Shown piece after piece: positions 10,408 through 20,689 of a stretch of 64,000 bases of DNA. This DNA comes from Bacteroidia bacterium. GTDB taxonomy: Bacteria > Bacteroidota > Bacteroidia > NS11-12g > UBA955. Below the pieces are notes generated by a model, which worked only from the letters and a program-made list of their open reading frames with translations, made no database searches and was not told the DNA's origin. Position numbers and translations under genes: made by a program. The stretch is from the NCBI GenBank assembly GCA_030158725.1, contig JAOASJ010000126.1, positions 1-64,000 of the forward strand. The letters are read 5' to 3'. Within the stretch, counting starts at the first letter, position 1. Every line of letters starts with the position of its first letter.

Positions 10408-11802
10408 ATGAAAGACAAATATGTTGATTTAATCAACCAAACTTTTGATTTTCCTGTCGATGAATTTAGTCTAAATGATGACAAGGAATTAACTTTTCAC
10501 GATATTCCATTAATGGATTTGGTGGAGCAATACGGCACTCCGCTTAAGTTTACGTATTTGCCTAGAATTTCTGAAAACATAAAAAAGGCACGTACTTGGT
10601 TCAATGTTGCTATGGCCAAAGTTGATTACAAGGCGAAATATCACTATTGTTATTGTACCAAAAGTTCACATTTTGCCCATGTACTAGAAGAGGTACTTCG
10701 CAACGATGTGCACCTTGAGACTTCGTCTGCTTTTGATATTAACTTGATTTTATCGCTTTTTGAACAAGGTTTAATCAGCAAAGAAAAATATATTGTGTGC
10801 AACGGATTCAAATTGCAACCCTATGTTGACAATATCGCAATGATTATAAATGAAGGGTTTAGCAATGTTATTCCTGTTATTGATAACATAAGGGAAATCG
10901 ATTTGTTGGCCAATGCAGTGCAAGGTAATTTCAAAGTAGGTTTGCGTATTGCTGCAGAAGAAGAACCTAAGTTTCCTTTCTATACTTCTAGATTGGGAAT
11001 TGGTTACAAGGATATTGTTCCTTTATATAAAGAGAAGATTCAAAAGAACAAACACATGAGTTTGAAGATGCTCCATTTCTTTATTAATACAGGAATTGAG
11101 GATGATGCTTACTATTGGAATGAGCTACACAAGTGCTTAAATGTGTATTGTGAATTGAAGAAAATGTGCCCAGAATTGGATAGTTTGAACATCGGGGGAG
11201 GATTCCCAATTAAGAATTCCTTGAAGTTTGATTTCGATTACGAGTACATGGCGTCTGAAATTGTTGCACAAGTAAAACAAGTATGCGACAGCAATGGAGT
11301 GCCAGAACCAGATATCTTTACTGAGTTTGGTTCATTTACTGTTGGTGAAAGTGGAGGAGCTATCTTCAAAATTGAATATCAAAAAGTTCAGAATGACAGA
11401 GAGAAATGGAATATGATTGACAGCAGTTTCATGACCACACTTCCTGATTCTTGGGCTATTAATAAGAAATTTATTATGTTCCCATTGAACAATTGGGAAA
11501 AGAACTATGAACGTGTATTGTTAGGTGGTATTACTTGCGATAGCGACGATTACTACAACAGTGAGCAACATGCAAATGCAATTTATTTACCTGTATTTGA
11601 TGAGGCAGATCCACTTTATATCGGATATTTCCATTGTGGTGCTTACCAAGAAAGCATTGGTGGTTTTGGAGGAATTCAGCACTGTTTGACTCCTTCTCCA
11701 AAGCATATTATAATTTCTATTGACGAAAATGGAGATTACAACACCAAGTTGTTTTCAAAAGAACAGACGTATAAGAGTATGCTAAAAACCTTAGGATACT
11801 AA
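10408..11802 (+). CDS. Arginine decarboxylase-like PLP enzyme (fold type III)
   Basis: 464 aa; YHYCYCTKSSHFAHVLEEVL PLP-lysine region, SLNIGGGFPI, FTEFGSFTVGESGG. Confidence 0.85.
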   Translation: MKDKYVDLINQTFDFPVDEFSLNDDKELTFHDIPLMDLVEQYGTPLKFTYLPRISENIKKARTWFNVAMAKVDYKAKYHYCYCTKSSHFAHVLEEVLRNDVHLETSSAFDINLILSLFEQGLISKEKYIVCNGFKLQPYVDNIAMIINEGFSNVIPVIDNIREIDLLANAVQGNFKVGLRIAAEEEPKFPFYTSRLGIGYKDIVPLYKEKIQKNKHMSLKMLHFFINTGIEDDAYYWNELHKCLNVYCELKKMCPELDSLNIGGGFPIKNSLKFDFDYEYMASEIVAQVKQVCDSNGVPEPDIFTEFGSFTVGESGGAIFKIEYQKVQNDREKWNMIDSSFMTTLPDSWAINKKFIMFPLNNWEKNYERVLLGGITCDSDDYYNSEQHANAIYLPVFDEADPLYIGYFHCGAYQESIGGFGGIQHCLTPSPKHIIISIDENGDYNTKLFSKEQTYKSMLKTLGY

Positions 11803-11815
11803 AGAATATTTATCC

Positions 11816-11850
11816 CATAAAAAAACCCGCTTTAAGCGGGTTTTTTTATG
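11816..11850. terminator. Bidirectional intrinsic terminator
   Basis: cataaaaaaacccgc tttaa gcgggtttttttatg, perfect 15-bp inverted repeat between convergent genes. Confidence 0.93.
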
Positions 11851-11862
11851 GTTATTAATGTT

Positions 11863-12189
11863 TTAAGCTTGGCCAGTCATGCCACCAAAGTTAATTGGAA
11901 AGCCATTGTTGCCTCCATTACCTTCAATATCTACTTCACCAAAGTTGGATTCAAATTTTTGCATGTTATCACCCAAAGCAAACAACAATCTTTTTGCATG
12001 TTGTGGGGTCATTATGATGCGGCTTTTTACTTTCCCTTTTGGAATTCCTGGTAATATGCGCACAAAGTCAATGATGAACTCTGCTTGACTATGGGTAATT
12101 ATAGCCAAGTTGCTATAGGTGCCTTCTGCTACTTCTTCAGACAATTCGATGTCAATTGGTTGTTCGATTATTTCGTTTTTATTGCTCAT
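11863..12189 (-). CDS. DUF3467 domain protein
   Basis: 108 aa; YSNLAIITHSQAEFIIDFVRILPG...SRIIMTPQHAKRLL. Confidence 0.88.
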   Translation of the reverse strand: MSNKNEIIEQPIDIELSEEVAEGTYSNLAIITHSQAEFIIDFVRILPGIPKGKVKSRIIMTPQHAKRLLFALGDNMQKFESNFGEVDIEGNGGNNGFPINFGGMTGQA

Positions 12190-12274
12190 GGTGATTTGAT
12201 GTTCAAATATAAATCCTAATTTTGATAATTAAATCTTAATTCCAATTAAATTTGTAAAATCATTTTAAATAAAC

Positions 12275-12640
12275 ATGAATAAAATATTTGCTTTAATCCT
12301 TGTCCTTGCCTTAGCGGCTTGCCAATCAAATTCTAAAACCAATACTTTCGGTGAGAAATTTGAAAACAAAGGTTCTGTTGATTTCAAATCTGCAATCGCT
12401 TCATACAACGAAGGGAAAGATACTACCTACATTATAACCGGTACAATTGAAAATGTTTGCCAAGGTGAAGGTTGCTGGTTGTCTTTTAAAAATGATTCAA
12501 ACGAGTTTGTGGTAAATACCCACGAAAAATTTTCAATGCCGAAAGACAGTAAAGGTAAAAAAGCTACTGCTAAAGGTCGTTTCGTAAAAACTGAAGACGG
12601 TGAATTGGAGTTTTCTCCAACAGGTGTAATTATAGATTAA
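12275..12640 (+). CDS. DUF4920 lipoprotein
   Basis: Lipobox LALAAC; GTIENVCQGEGCWLSF. Confidence 0.85.
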   Translation: MNKIFALILVLALAACQSNSKTNTFGEKFENKGSVDFKSAIASYNEGKDTTYIITGTIENVCQGEGCWLSFKNDSNEFVVNTHEKFSMPKDSKGKKATAKGRFVKTEDGELEFSPTGVIID

Positions 12641-12642
12641 TT

Positions 12643-13680
12643 CTAAAGACTTTTCTTTAGTGAAAAAGAAAAGGTAGTACCTTTTCCAATGGTGCTCGTA
12701 ACGTCTATGGTTTGGTTATGGGCTTCAATGATATGTTTCACAATTGATAGTCCCAAGCCACTGCCACCACTGTTTCTTGACCTGCTTTTGTCTGTGCGGT
12801 AAAAACGTTCAAATAGGCGAGGTAAATGTTCTGCTTCTATACCTTCACCATTGTCGGTAACTTCAATTAAGATGTTTTGATGCATGTCATATAGACCAAT
12901 AGATGTAGTTCCTTTCTCTCTGCCATATGCTATGCTGTTTCCTATAAGGTTGTTTAAGACTTGACGAATCCTGTCTTTGTCCGCCAACACTTTATATGGA
13001 TGGTCGCAATCTTCTTTAAACTGTAGGGTAGTGGAACGTTCTTTTGCTTGTTTTTGATAGCTTTCAAATACTTCTTTGCAAAGTTCGGTGATATCAAATT
13101 CACTTACCCTTAACTTCATAGCATTGCTTTCCATCTTACTGATGTCTAGCAAATCGTTAACGAGTGTGTTTAATCTTTCGGCACTGGCTGCAGCTTTCTT
13201 CAAGAATAAAACCCTTACTTCGTCATCATCCATTGCGCCATCTAAAAGTGTTTCTAGATAGCCTTGAATATTGAAGATTGGAGTCTTTAATTCATGCGAC
13301 ACATTGCCCAAGAATTCTTTACGGTATTGCTCGGTAGCACGTAGTTGGGAAATCTCTTGCTTTTGATCGTTTGCCCATTCAATTACCTCTTCATTTACAC
13401 GCTTAATAGGGTCTAAATTGTATTCATCGATGTAGTTTGTTTTCTTTAAACTACTGGTCTTGAAATGGTGTATGGTTTTATAAATTAATTTGATTTTTCG
13501 GTAAATGAATGCCTCTAAACCAAATAAAATAATAATAAAGGTAAGTGAGCCAAAGGTAAATAAGGCTATTAGAAACTGTAAAAATGGAATTCTGAAATAG
13601 AGTAGAAAACCTGTAAATATGGCACTTAACAACAAAGTTGTTAGCAGTGTAATTCTTTCAGGAGTTGGGTTTTTAATCAC
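12643..13680 (-). CDS. PhoR-like sensor histidine kinase
   Basis: Two TM segments, FLGNVSHELKTPIFNIQGYLETLL H-box, GGSGLGLSIVKHI. Confidence 0.93.
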   Translation of the reverse strand: MIKNPTPERITLLTTLLLSAIFTGFLLYFRIPFLQFLIALFTFGSLTFIIILFGLEAFIYRKIKLIYKTIHHFKTSSLKKTNYIDEYNLDPIKRVNEEVIEWANDQKQEISQLRATEQYRKEFLGNVSHELKTPIFNIQGYLETLLDGAMDDDEVRVLFLKKAAASAERLNTLVNDLLDISKMESNAMKLRVSEFDITELCKEVFESYQKQAKERSTTLQFKEDCDHPYKVLADKDRIRQVLNNLIGNSIAYGREKGTTSIGLYDMHQNILIEVTDNGEGIEAEHLPRLFERFYRTDKSRSRNSGGSGLGLSIVKHIIEAHNQTIDVTSTIGKGTTFSFSLKKSL

Positions 13681-14390
13681 ACTTCAAATTTATAGCCTAC
13701 GCCTTTAATTGTTTGTATAAAATTATCATCTAATTTTTCGCGGATTTTTCTAATGTGAACATCAATGGTTCTGTCAACCACCAACACATCGTCACCCCAT
13801 ATAGATTCTAAAATTTGTTCTCTTGTAAATACTTTTCCAGGTTTGCTAGCCAACAAAGAAAGCAATTCAAATTCTTTCTTAGGAAATTGTAATACTTTGC
13901 CTAAATAGGTAACTGAAAAACTTTCTCTATCAATTTTAAGGTCTGGAAATTCCATTTTTTCATTGGCATTATTGTCAGCAATGTTGCGTCTCAATATGGC
14001 TTTTAGTCTTGAAATTAAAACCCTTGGTTTAATTGGTTTGATGATGTAGTCATCAGCGCCAGCTTCGAATCCAGCCAATTCGCTAAACTCTTCGCCTCTA
14101 GCAGTAAGAAATATTAATGGAATGTTTTTTAACTGTGGTATGGCTTTTATTTGTCTGCAAGATTCAATTCCATCCATTTCTGGCATCATTACATCCATTA
14201 AAATAATGTCTGGTTTTATTTTGCTTGCAATATTAATCGCCTCTTTTCCATTCATTGCCGCAACAACGGTAAAGTTTTCCTTTTTTAAATTATAACTAAG
14301 TAATTCTATTATGTCAATTTCATCATCAACAATCAGAATCTTATAAGAAGTATGTGAACTCATATTATTTGATGGTTCAAAATAAGACAT
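13677..14390 (-). CDS. OmpR/PhoB-family response regulator
   Basis: Receiver DVMMPEMDGIE plus C-terminal winged helix; overlaps the kinase gene by 4 nt. Confidence 0.94.
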   Translation of the reverse strand: MSYFEPSNNMSSHTSYKILIVDDEIDIIELLSYNLKKENFTVVAAMNGKEAINIASKIKPDIILMDVMMPEMDGIESCRQIKAIPQLKNIPLIFLTARGEEFSELAGFEAGADDYIIKPIKPRVLISRLKAILRRNIADNNANEKMEFPDLKIDRESFSVTYLGKVLQFPKKEFELLSLLASKPGKVFTREQILESIWGDDVLVVDRTIDVHIRKIREKLDDNFIQTIKGVGYKFEV

Positions 14391-14429
14391 AATAACTGAA
14401 CAAATAGTTAATTGTAGATTAAATAATCA

Positions 14430-15617
14430 TTACGGGAATAACTCTTCTAGTTTTTTCTCTAGATCTTCTCCTCTCAAATTCTTAGCAATAATTTTACCTT
14501 CCTTGTCAATTAAAACGGTAAATGGTATGCCAGAAACTTTATAGGTTTTTGCAGGTGCACAATTCCAAAATTTCAAGTCACTTACGTGCTTCCAGGTTAG
14601 ACCAAGGCTATTGATAGAGCCAACCCAAGATGGTTTGTCTTTGTCTAATGATACACCGTAAATCTCAAATCCTTTTGATTTGAAACGGGCGTATAGTGCT
14701 TTTACATTCGGGAATTCAGCTCTACATGGTCCACACCAACTTGCCCAAAAATCAATTAAAACAATTTTACCTCTTAGATCTGACAATTTTAAAATGCTAC
14801 CATCTACTTGTGGTAACTCTATTTCTGGCGCCAATTCACCAACTTCTAAAAGTTTGTTGTTGTCGTAAATCGTTTTTAAATCGGTGTAGTAACTGCTCTT
14901 AATATCTTGAGGTTCCATGCGTATTTTAAGCGCTTTTATTTTTTGGAAATCTTGCTCTTCCATAAAATTGAACAATACAAAATATGATTCTAGTGGTGCA
15001 TGGAATTTTAACATTGAATCAATGCTGTTTCTGAAATCTTCTTGTTTACTTCCAAACACCATTTGTAACTCATACATTTTGGTGCCATCTGGTTCTTCTG
15101 CAATGGCTCTGTCTAGCGCAGCCAACTCATTGTTAGATCGTGTGTACTGACGGATGAAGTTGTATAGGTTTTTTGATTTCTCAGACTTAACACCAGATAC
15201 ATCATAATTTAATCCATTTGGGGTCGGGAATATCTTTACGTTTAATTTTGCCCCATTTTCAACGACTAAAGGAACTGCTGATTGTGTATTGTATTGAATG
15301 TATAATATACTTGCTTCAGAAATTGGTTTTTTAAAGGTAAAATAACCACTGTCGTTGGTCATAGTTGAATCCACCAATTCAAGTGAATTTACTCTGAATT
15401 TATTAAGTATTACCAAGTGGTTTGGATATCCTTCTATCTTTCCAGTGATGGTATAAACAACTTTTTTTACTGGAGCTTTAGCAACTGGTTTAGCTGGCGT
15501 TTTAGTGCTGCTGCTGCTTTTTGGAGTGGCTTTATTTGTCGCAGTCTTGGGCTTATTTTGTGCTTGAACTATGAGCAAACCAGCAATTATAAATGCTGTG
15601 AAAGTCTTTTTAAACAT
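14430..15617 (-). CDS. TlpA-family thiol-disulfide oxidoreductase with N-terminal DUF4369-like domain
   Basis: FWASWCGPCRAEFPNV; Lys/Pro/Ala/Ser-rich linker after the signal peptide. Confidence 0.92.
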   Translation of the reverse strand: MFKKTFTAFIIAGLLIVQAQNKPKTATNKATPKSSSSTKTPAKPVAKAPVKKVVYTITGKIEGYPNHLVILNKFRVNSLELVDSTMTNDSGYFTFKKPISEASILYIQYNTQSAVPLVVENGAKLNVKIFPTPNGLNYDVSGVKSEKSKNLYNFIRQYTRSNNELAALDRAIAEEPDGTKMYELQMVFGSKQEDFRNSIDSMLKFHAPLESYFVLFNFMEEQDFQKIKALKIRMEPQDIKSSYYTDLKTIYDNNKLLEVGELAPEIELPQVDGSILKLSDLRGKIVLIDFWASWCGPCRAEFPNVKALYARFKSKGFEIYGVSLDKDKPSWVGSINSLGLTWKHVSDLKFWNCAPAKTYKVSGIPFTVLIDKEGKIIAKNLRGEDLEKKLEELFP

Positions 15618-15637
15618 ATTGCAAATTTACTTTTTTT

Positions 15638-16138
15638 TTATTGATTGATTTTAACAATTTCTTCCTCTAGTAGACGAAATTTGTTTGAATTAGGTTGTAT
15701 AAGTAATCCGTGAATGCCTGCTTTATGAGCTGCTTCTATATCTCTAGTGGTATCACCTATCATTAAGCTTTTGTTTTTATCAATGTTGTATTTGGCCATT
15801 GCTTTCTCCAACATCAATGAATCTGGTTTACGGCATAAGCATTTACCAGAAATAGGGTGGTGGGGGCAATAATAAAAGTCATCTATTTTTGTGCCATTTT
15901 TTAAACAGGCATCTTGTAACTTTTGATGGAAAGAATTTAACTCTTCTGGAGAATAAAGTTTTTTGCCAATTCCTCCTTGATTGGTAATTACAATGGCTAA
16001 AAAACCAAGTGATTTGGCCAGTTTAATGCAATCAACAGCATCGGGTAAGATTTCAAAATCATCTATTTGACATACGTAGTCTCCTATTTCTTTGTTTAAT
16101 ACCCCATCTCTATCGAAAAAAATTGCCTTTTGCATCAA
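15638..16138 (-). CDS. HAD-IIIA phosphatase, GmhB-like
   Basis: FFDRDGVLN, ITNQGGIG, zinc site CPHHPISGKCLCRKP. Confidence 0.9.
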   Translation of the reverse strand: MMQKAIFFDRDGVLNKEIGDYVCQIDDFEILPDAVDCIKLAKSLGFLAIVITNQGGIGKKLYSPEELNSFHQKLQDACLKNGTKIDDFYYCPHHPISGKCLCRKPDSLMLEKAMAKYNIDKNKSLMIGDTTRDIEAAHKAGIHGLLIQPNSNKFRLLEEEIVKINQ

Positions 16139-16202
16139 ATCCTGTTTTTAAAGCTACGAAATAAGTACTATTTTGCACCGTTTTTATATAAATTTTATTG
16201 AT

Positions 16203-16925
16203 TTGTCCACGAACATTGTTATAATCCCCACCTACAACGAAAAAGAGAACGTTGAAGCCATAATTAGAAAGGTTATGTCGCTTCCAATTTCTTTCGATAT
16301 TTTAATAGTCGACGACAACTCTCCCGACGGAACCGCAAATATTGTCAAACAATTGCAATTGGAATTTGCTGACAAACTTCATTTATTGCAAAGAATGGAG
16401 AAAAATGGTTTAGGCACTGCCTATATCGCTGGGTTCAAATGGTGTTTGGAACGCTCTTACAAATTCATTTTCGAAATGGACGCAGACTTTTCTCATAACC
16501 CAGAAGATTTAATCAAACTTCTGGATGCCTGCGAAAACAAAGAAGCTGGTTTAGCCGTCGGTTCTAGATACATTACAGGTGTGAATGTTGTAAATTGGCC
16601 TATGAGTCGTGTTATTATGAGTTATTACGCAAGTGTTTACGTGAGATTTATAACTGGAATGACCATTCGTGACGCTACAGCTGGTTTTGTATGCTACACC
16701 AGGGAAACTTTAGAGAAAATCAACTTGGATAAAATTAAATTTAAAGGCTATGCCTTCCAAATTGAAATGAAATTCAAAGCCTGGTTGCAAAAGGTTAAAA
16801 TCACTGAAGTGCCAATTATCTTTACCGATAGAACTCTAGGTACATCAAAAATGAGCAAGAAGATTTTTAGAGAAGCTTTCTTTGGTGTTATCGAACTGAA
16901 AATAAACTCTTGGTTTCGTAAATAA
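16203..16925 (+). CDS. Polyprenol monophosphomannose synthase-like glycosyltransferase (GT2), probable TTG start
   Basis: VIIPTYNEKENVEAIIRKV, IVDDNSPDGT, EMDADFSHNPEDL; ORF track start at 16173 adds a non-conserved leader. Confidence 0.88.
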   Translation: MSTNIVIIPTYNEKENVEAIIRKVMSLPISFDILIVDDNSPDGTANIVKQLQLEFADKLHLLQRMEKNGLGTAYIAGFKWCLERSYKFIFEMDADFSHNPEDLIKLLDACENKEAGLAVGSRYITGVNVVNWPMSRVIMSYYASVYVRFITGMTIRDATAGFVCYTRETLEKINLDKIKFKGYAFQIEMKFKAWLQKVKITEVPIIFTDRTLGTSKMSKKIFREAFFGVIELKINSWFRK

Positions 16926-17569
16926 TGACACACAACGAGCAAATAGCTGCCTTAAGAAAAGACTACAGACATTCTGAATTGTTGGAATCGGATGTAGATG
17001 CAGATCCAATCATGCTGTTTCACAAATGGTTTAAGCAAGCCATAGAAGCGGAAATTACAGAACCTAATGCCATGTGTTTGTCGACTGTAGCCAATGGGAA
17101 ACCAGAAAGCCGCATCGTTTTACTAAAAGGTATAGAACACCATGGGTTTGTTTTTTATACCAATTACAATAGCCATAAAGGTCAGCAAATTGATAACAAT
17201 CCAAATGTACATCTTAATTTTGCTTGGTTGGAACTTGAAAGACAAATAAGAATCAGTGGAACTGCGCATAAAATAAGTGAAGCAGAAAGCGATTTGTACT
17301 TTGCTTCTAGACCATTTGAAAGTAGAGTAGGTGCCATAGTAAGTGCGCAAAGTCAAGCCATAGAATCTAGAGAAGCTTTGGAAAAATCAATGTCTGAAGC
17401 ATTGGCAAAATACGAGGGAAGCAATCCTCCTAGACCAGAACATTGGGGTGGTTACGCCGTAATTCCAGATTCTATAGAGTTTTGGCAAGGTAGAACCGGT
17501 CGTTTACACGACAGACTACTTTATACAAAAGAAGACCAAGCTTGGAAAATTAGCAGGTTGTGCCCTTAA
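16925..17569 (+). CDS. pdxH: Pyridoxamine 5'-phosphate oxidase
   Basis: 214 aa; PNAMCLSTVANGKPESRIVLLKG, FYTNYNSHKG, EFWQGRTGRLHDR. Confidence 0.96.
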   Translation: MTHNEQIAALRKDYRHSELLESDVDADPIMLFHKWFKQAIEAEITEPNAMCLSTVANGKPESRIVLLKGIEHHGFVFYTNYNSHKGQQIDNNPNVHLNFAWLELERQIRISGTAHKISEAESDLYFASRPFESRVGAIVSAQSQAIESREALEKSMSEALAKYEGSNPPRPEHWGGYAVIPDSIEFWQGRTGRLHDRLLYTKEDQAWKISRLCP

Positions 17570-17579
17570 GGGTTTTAAA

Positions 17580-18791
17580 TTAAATTTCGTGACCCATTTT
17601 CTCACGCTTAGTATTCAAATACTCTGCGTTGTGAGCGTTTGGAGAAGTAATAATTGGAATGTTTTCGATGATCTCCAATCCATAACCAATTAAACCCGTA
17701 CGTTTTTTAGGGTTATTGCTTATAAGCTTCATTTTTGAAACGCCTAGGTCGCGCAATATTTGAGCACCTATACCATAATCGCGTTCATCCATTTTAAATC
17801 CAAGTTCAATATTGGCATCAACTGTATCCATGCCTTGTTCTTGAAGTTTATACGCTTTTAATTTGTTTAACAAACCAATTCCACGTCCTTCTTGGTTCAT
17901 GTACAACACAACTCCTTTTCCAGTTTTTTGAATTAGGTTCATTGATTGGTGTAATTGTTCTCCGCAATCGCAACGGCAACTTCCAAATATATCACCAGTC
18001 ATACAACTGCTGTGAACACGCACCAATATTGGTTCGTCTTTTTCCCATTCACCTTTCTTCATTACCAAGTGTTGGGTGCCATCGCTAACTTGCGAATAGG
18101 CTATCATTTCAAAATCGCCGAAAGAGGTTGGCATGTTAACAGTGATTTCACGTTTCACATGGCTTTCGTTTTTGATGCGGTATTTAATTAAATCCTCGAT
18201 TGAAACAATTTTCAAATCGAATTTTTTAGCAATCTCAATCAATTCTGGTAGGCGAGCCATTTCACCATCTTCTTTCAAAATTTCCACAATACAACCTGCG
18301 GGTTCGAATCCTGCCAAACGGGCAAAATCGATTGCAGCTTCAGTGTGTCCAGCTCTTTTTAAAACACCTTCTTTTTGTGCTTTTAAAGGAAAAATATGTC
18401 CTGGTCTAGCCAAATCAGTTGATATGGTATCTGCATGCACCAAGGCTTGTATTGTTTTGCTTCTGTCAGAGGCAGAAATTCCAGTAGTGGTTCCATGTCC
18501 TTTCAAATCCACCGAAACGGTAAAAGGTGTTTCGTGTACTGAATCGTTGCTACTAACCATCATGTCCAAACCAAGATCTAAGCAACGCTCTGGTAATAAA
18601 GGAACGCATATCAAACCACGTCCTTCTCTTGCCATGAAGTTAATCATTTCTGGAGTCACATTGGCTGCAGCGGTTAAAAAATCACCTTCATTCTCACGGT
18701 CTTCATCATCAACGACAATAATTACTTTGCCGTTTTTTATATCTTCTATTGCAGATTCTATGGTGTTTAATTGGTATGGATTTGACATCAC
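17580..18791 (-). CDS. ribBA: Bifunctional DHBP synthase / GTP cyclohydrolase II
   Basis: [16 protein letters not shown]-terminal [21 protein letters not shown]. Confidence 0.96.
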   Translation of the reverse strand: MMSNPYQLNTIESAIEDIKNGKVIIVVDDEDRENEGDFLTAAANVTPEMINFMAREGRGLICVPLLPERCLDLGLDMMVSSNDSVHETPFTVSVDLKGHGTTTGISASDRSKTIQALVHADTISTDLARPGHIFPLKAQKEGVLKRAGHTEAAIDFARLAGFEPAGCIVEILKEDGEMARLPELIEIAKKFDLKIVSIEDLIKYRIKNESHVKREITVNMPTSFGDFEMIAYSQVSDGTQHLVMKKGEWEKDEPILVRVHSSCMTGDIFGSCRCDCGEQLHQSMNLIQKTGKGVVLYMNQEGRGIGLLNKLKAYKLQEQGMDTVDANIELGFKMDERDYGIGAQILRDLGVSKMKLISNNPKKRTGLIGYGLEIIENIPIITSPNAHNAEYLNTKREKMGHEI

Positions 18792-18832
18792 TCAGATTTT
18801 GCTGCAAAATTAAGCAAAACCATAAACTTATC

Positions 18833-19315
18833 TTATATCTTCTTAAACAAGATGGATAGATTATTTTTATAATTTTCAAAGGGTATTATTTTGCCTTTTT
18901 TTTCTATCTGAACTGCAGTATTTGTTTGAATGTTTTTAACAATGACATTTTCCAGTTCATAGAAGCAATCGTCTGAAAGTCCATTCTCTCGGTGCAAGAT
19001 TTTTCCATTTCTCTCCATCACGATAAAACTTGGGAATGTATTGATGTGGTAAAACAAAGCCGTTCTTTTTTCGTCGTAACAGAGCTCAAAATCTATGTTC
19101 ATGCTTTTCTGGTATTGTTGTATGTCTTCTTGGCTGTTGAAAGGATTGAGACCAACAATTCTCAATGGTAAGCCTACAGTTTTTCTTTGTAAGGTTTTTA
19201 ATGATTCAAATACTCTTGCGTTGTGGCGGTTGCTGATAAACCAGTAAACCAATAAGATTAGTTCATTGCTTGAGTTTGCTTTGTTTTGTTCAGGGTTTAG
19301 GATTTTAATGTTCAT
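18833..19315 (-). CDS. Thioredoxin-fold protein lacking the CxxC motif
   Basis: ILLVYWFISNRHNARVFESL at the active-site position and cis-Pro loop FHINTFPSFIV-like segment; start MNIKILNP preferred over the ORF track start 19360. Confidence 0.65.
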   Translation of the reverse strand: MNIKILNPEQNKANSSNELILLVYWFISNRHNARVFESLKTLQRKTVGLPLRIVGLNPFNSQEDIQQYQKSMNIDFELCYDEKRTALFYHINTFPSFIVMERNGKILHRENGLSDDCFYELENVIVKNIQTNTAVQIEKKGKIIPFENYKNNLSILFKKI

Positions 19316-19561
19316 ATTGTAAGTGGTAAAATTTATTGTGGGTACACAGCACAAACACATTACATCTATTGAACTTAGGACATTCGTCGAAGCCGCCCCA
19401 ATTGTAAAATTGGAGCAAACTTCTAGAATGAGTCGTTTTTATCTTTTATTTAACTAATGAGTAAATCCAAACAAGAAGGGGAATGAAAAACCTATAAATT
19501 CAGAAAACAAGCAAGCAACGCATTCTTCATTCCTCCTTCAAGTCAGGAAGCATTCATAGTT

Positions 19562-19822
19562 TTAGTTTTTATAGTTTACTAAAGGGGTATCAAGCGTGAT
19601 TGCTTGGAATTGCTCGGTTTGGAAATGCTGTCTGCTCCAATTGTTCAAAGTGGCAATGATTAGATTTTTTGTGAAATCACCATCAGTGAAATCATCTTCT
19701 AATGCATCGTCTTGCAAAATTGAATTTGAATTTTGTTGCTTAAGATTTTGTTTGCTTGAATGGTCAAAACTGCCAGTATTTTGATGGCTAGAATTAGATT
19801 TAAGAAAGTAATTTGTTTTCAT
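19562..19822 (-). CDS. Orphan small ORF (86 aa, start MKTNYFLKSN)
   Basis: Open frame, acidic central segment DDALEDDFTDGDF; no family recognised. Confidence 0.4.
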   Translation of the reverse strand: MKTNYFLKSNSSHQNTGSFDHSSKQNLKQQNSNSILQDDALEDDFTDGDFTKNLIIATLNNWSRQHFQTEQFQAITLDTPLVNYKN

Positions 19823-20005
19823 GTTAATTAGTTTATTAAAGTTTTGTAACACAAATTTGAAAAATTAGAATTACACAATTGATAAACAATTTACACGGTA
19901 TTGGTAGAGAAAATTAAATGGTCATTTAGCGAAATAAGTGGACTTTTTTGTATTAAAAAATCCAATTTTTCAATAGTTCTATTGGTTTATTTGTTAGAAT
20001 TACAA

Positions 20006-20689
20006 TCAAATACGCCAAGTTGGCGATTCTTGTAAAATGTCTAATTTGCCTTGGTCGATATGCCAATAAGAACTTGCAAATTCTTTAACACTATCGATAT
20101 CGTGGGTAGATACTATAATCGTTTTGTTTTGTGTCAAACATATTTCCTTCAGATCTCTGTATAAGCGCATTCTAGAAGGGTAGTCTAAAAAGGCGGTTGG
20201 CTCATCCATTAGAATTAAGTCTGTTTTTTGTGCCAATACACGGGCAATATTTGCTTTTTGCCATTCACCATCACTTACTTGATTCAAGTATTTGTTGCGG
20301 ATTTTATCAATCCCCATGAGTGTAATAGCCTTTTCAACTTCATTGTTGTTGTTTTCGCTTTCGCTTAATTGTAGGTAAGGAAATTGTCCAAAACGAACCA
20401 CATCTTCAATTCGAATGTAGTCTTCTCGAATTCTTTGGGTGCTTGCAAAGGCAAGTTTTTCTGCACGTTTTTTTTGCGGGAGCAGGGAAATTGATTCGCC
20501 AGAAATAAATATCTCACCAGATAGGACTTTGTATATACCTGCTATTGTTTTGAGTAAAGTAGATTTTCCGCTGCCATTTTCGCCTGTCAAAACAATTAAA
20601 TCATTCTTAAAAGCTTGCGCATTGATGGCTTCTACAATTGGCGTTTCTTGCCCAATACTTAAGTTGACGATATTTAAAACTGGTTTCAT
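20006..20689 (-). CDS. FecE/BtuD-type ABC transporter ATPase
   Basis: LTGENGSGKSTLLKTIAG, LILMDEPTAFLD; start MKPVLNIV overlaps the permease stop (TAATG). Confidence 0.9.
   Translation of the reverse strand: MKPVLNIVNLSIGQETPIVEAINAQAFKNDLIVLTGENGSGKSTLLKTIAGIYKVLSGEIFISGESISLLPQKKRAEKLAFASTQRIREDYIRIEDVVRFGQFPYLQLSESENNNNEVEKAITLMGIDKIRNKYLNQVSDGEWQKANIARVLAQKTDLILMDEPTAFLDYPSRMRLYRDLKEICLTQNKTIIVSTHDIDSVKEFASSYWHIDQGKLDILQESPTWRI

Noticed and set aside
14430-16138. TlpA protein plus GmhB-like phosphatase as a novel pair
   Set aside because: Both are common families and the adjacency looks like routine gene order.
18295-18325. tRNA T-arm-like string gggttcgaatcctgcc
   Set aside because: It lies inside ribBA and encodes GFEPAGCIV on the minus strand; no acceptor stem, D-arm or anticodon arm is present around it.
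19490-19562. Mini-ORF after aaggagga on the minus strand (MKNALLACFLNL)
   Set aside because: Only 12 codons, and the Shine-Dalgarno match alone is weak evidence in this phylum; no conservation can be assessed here.
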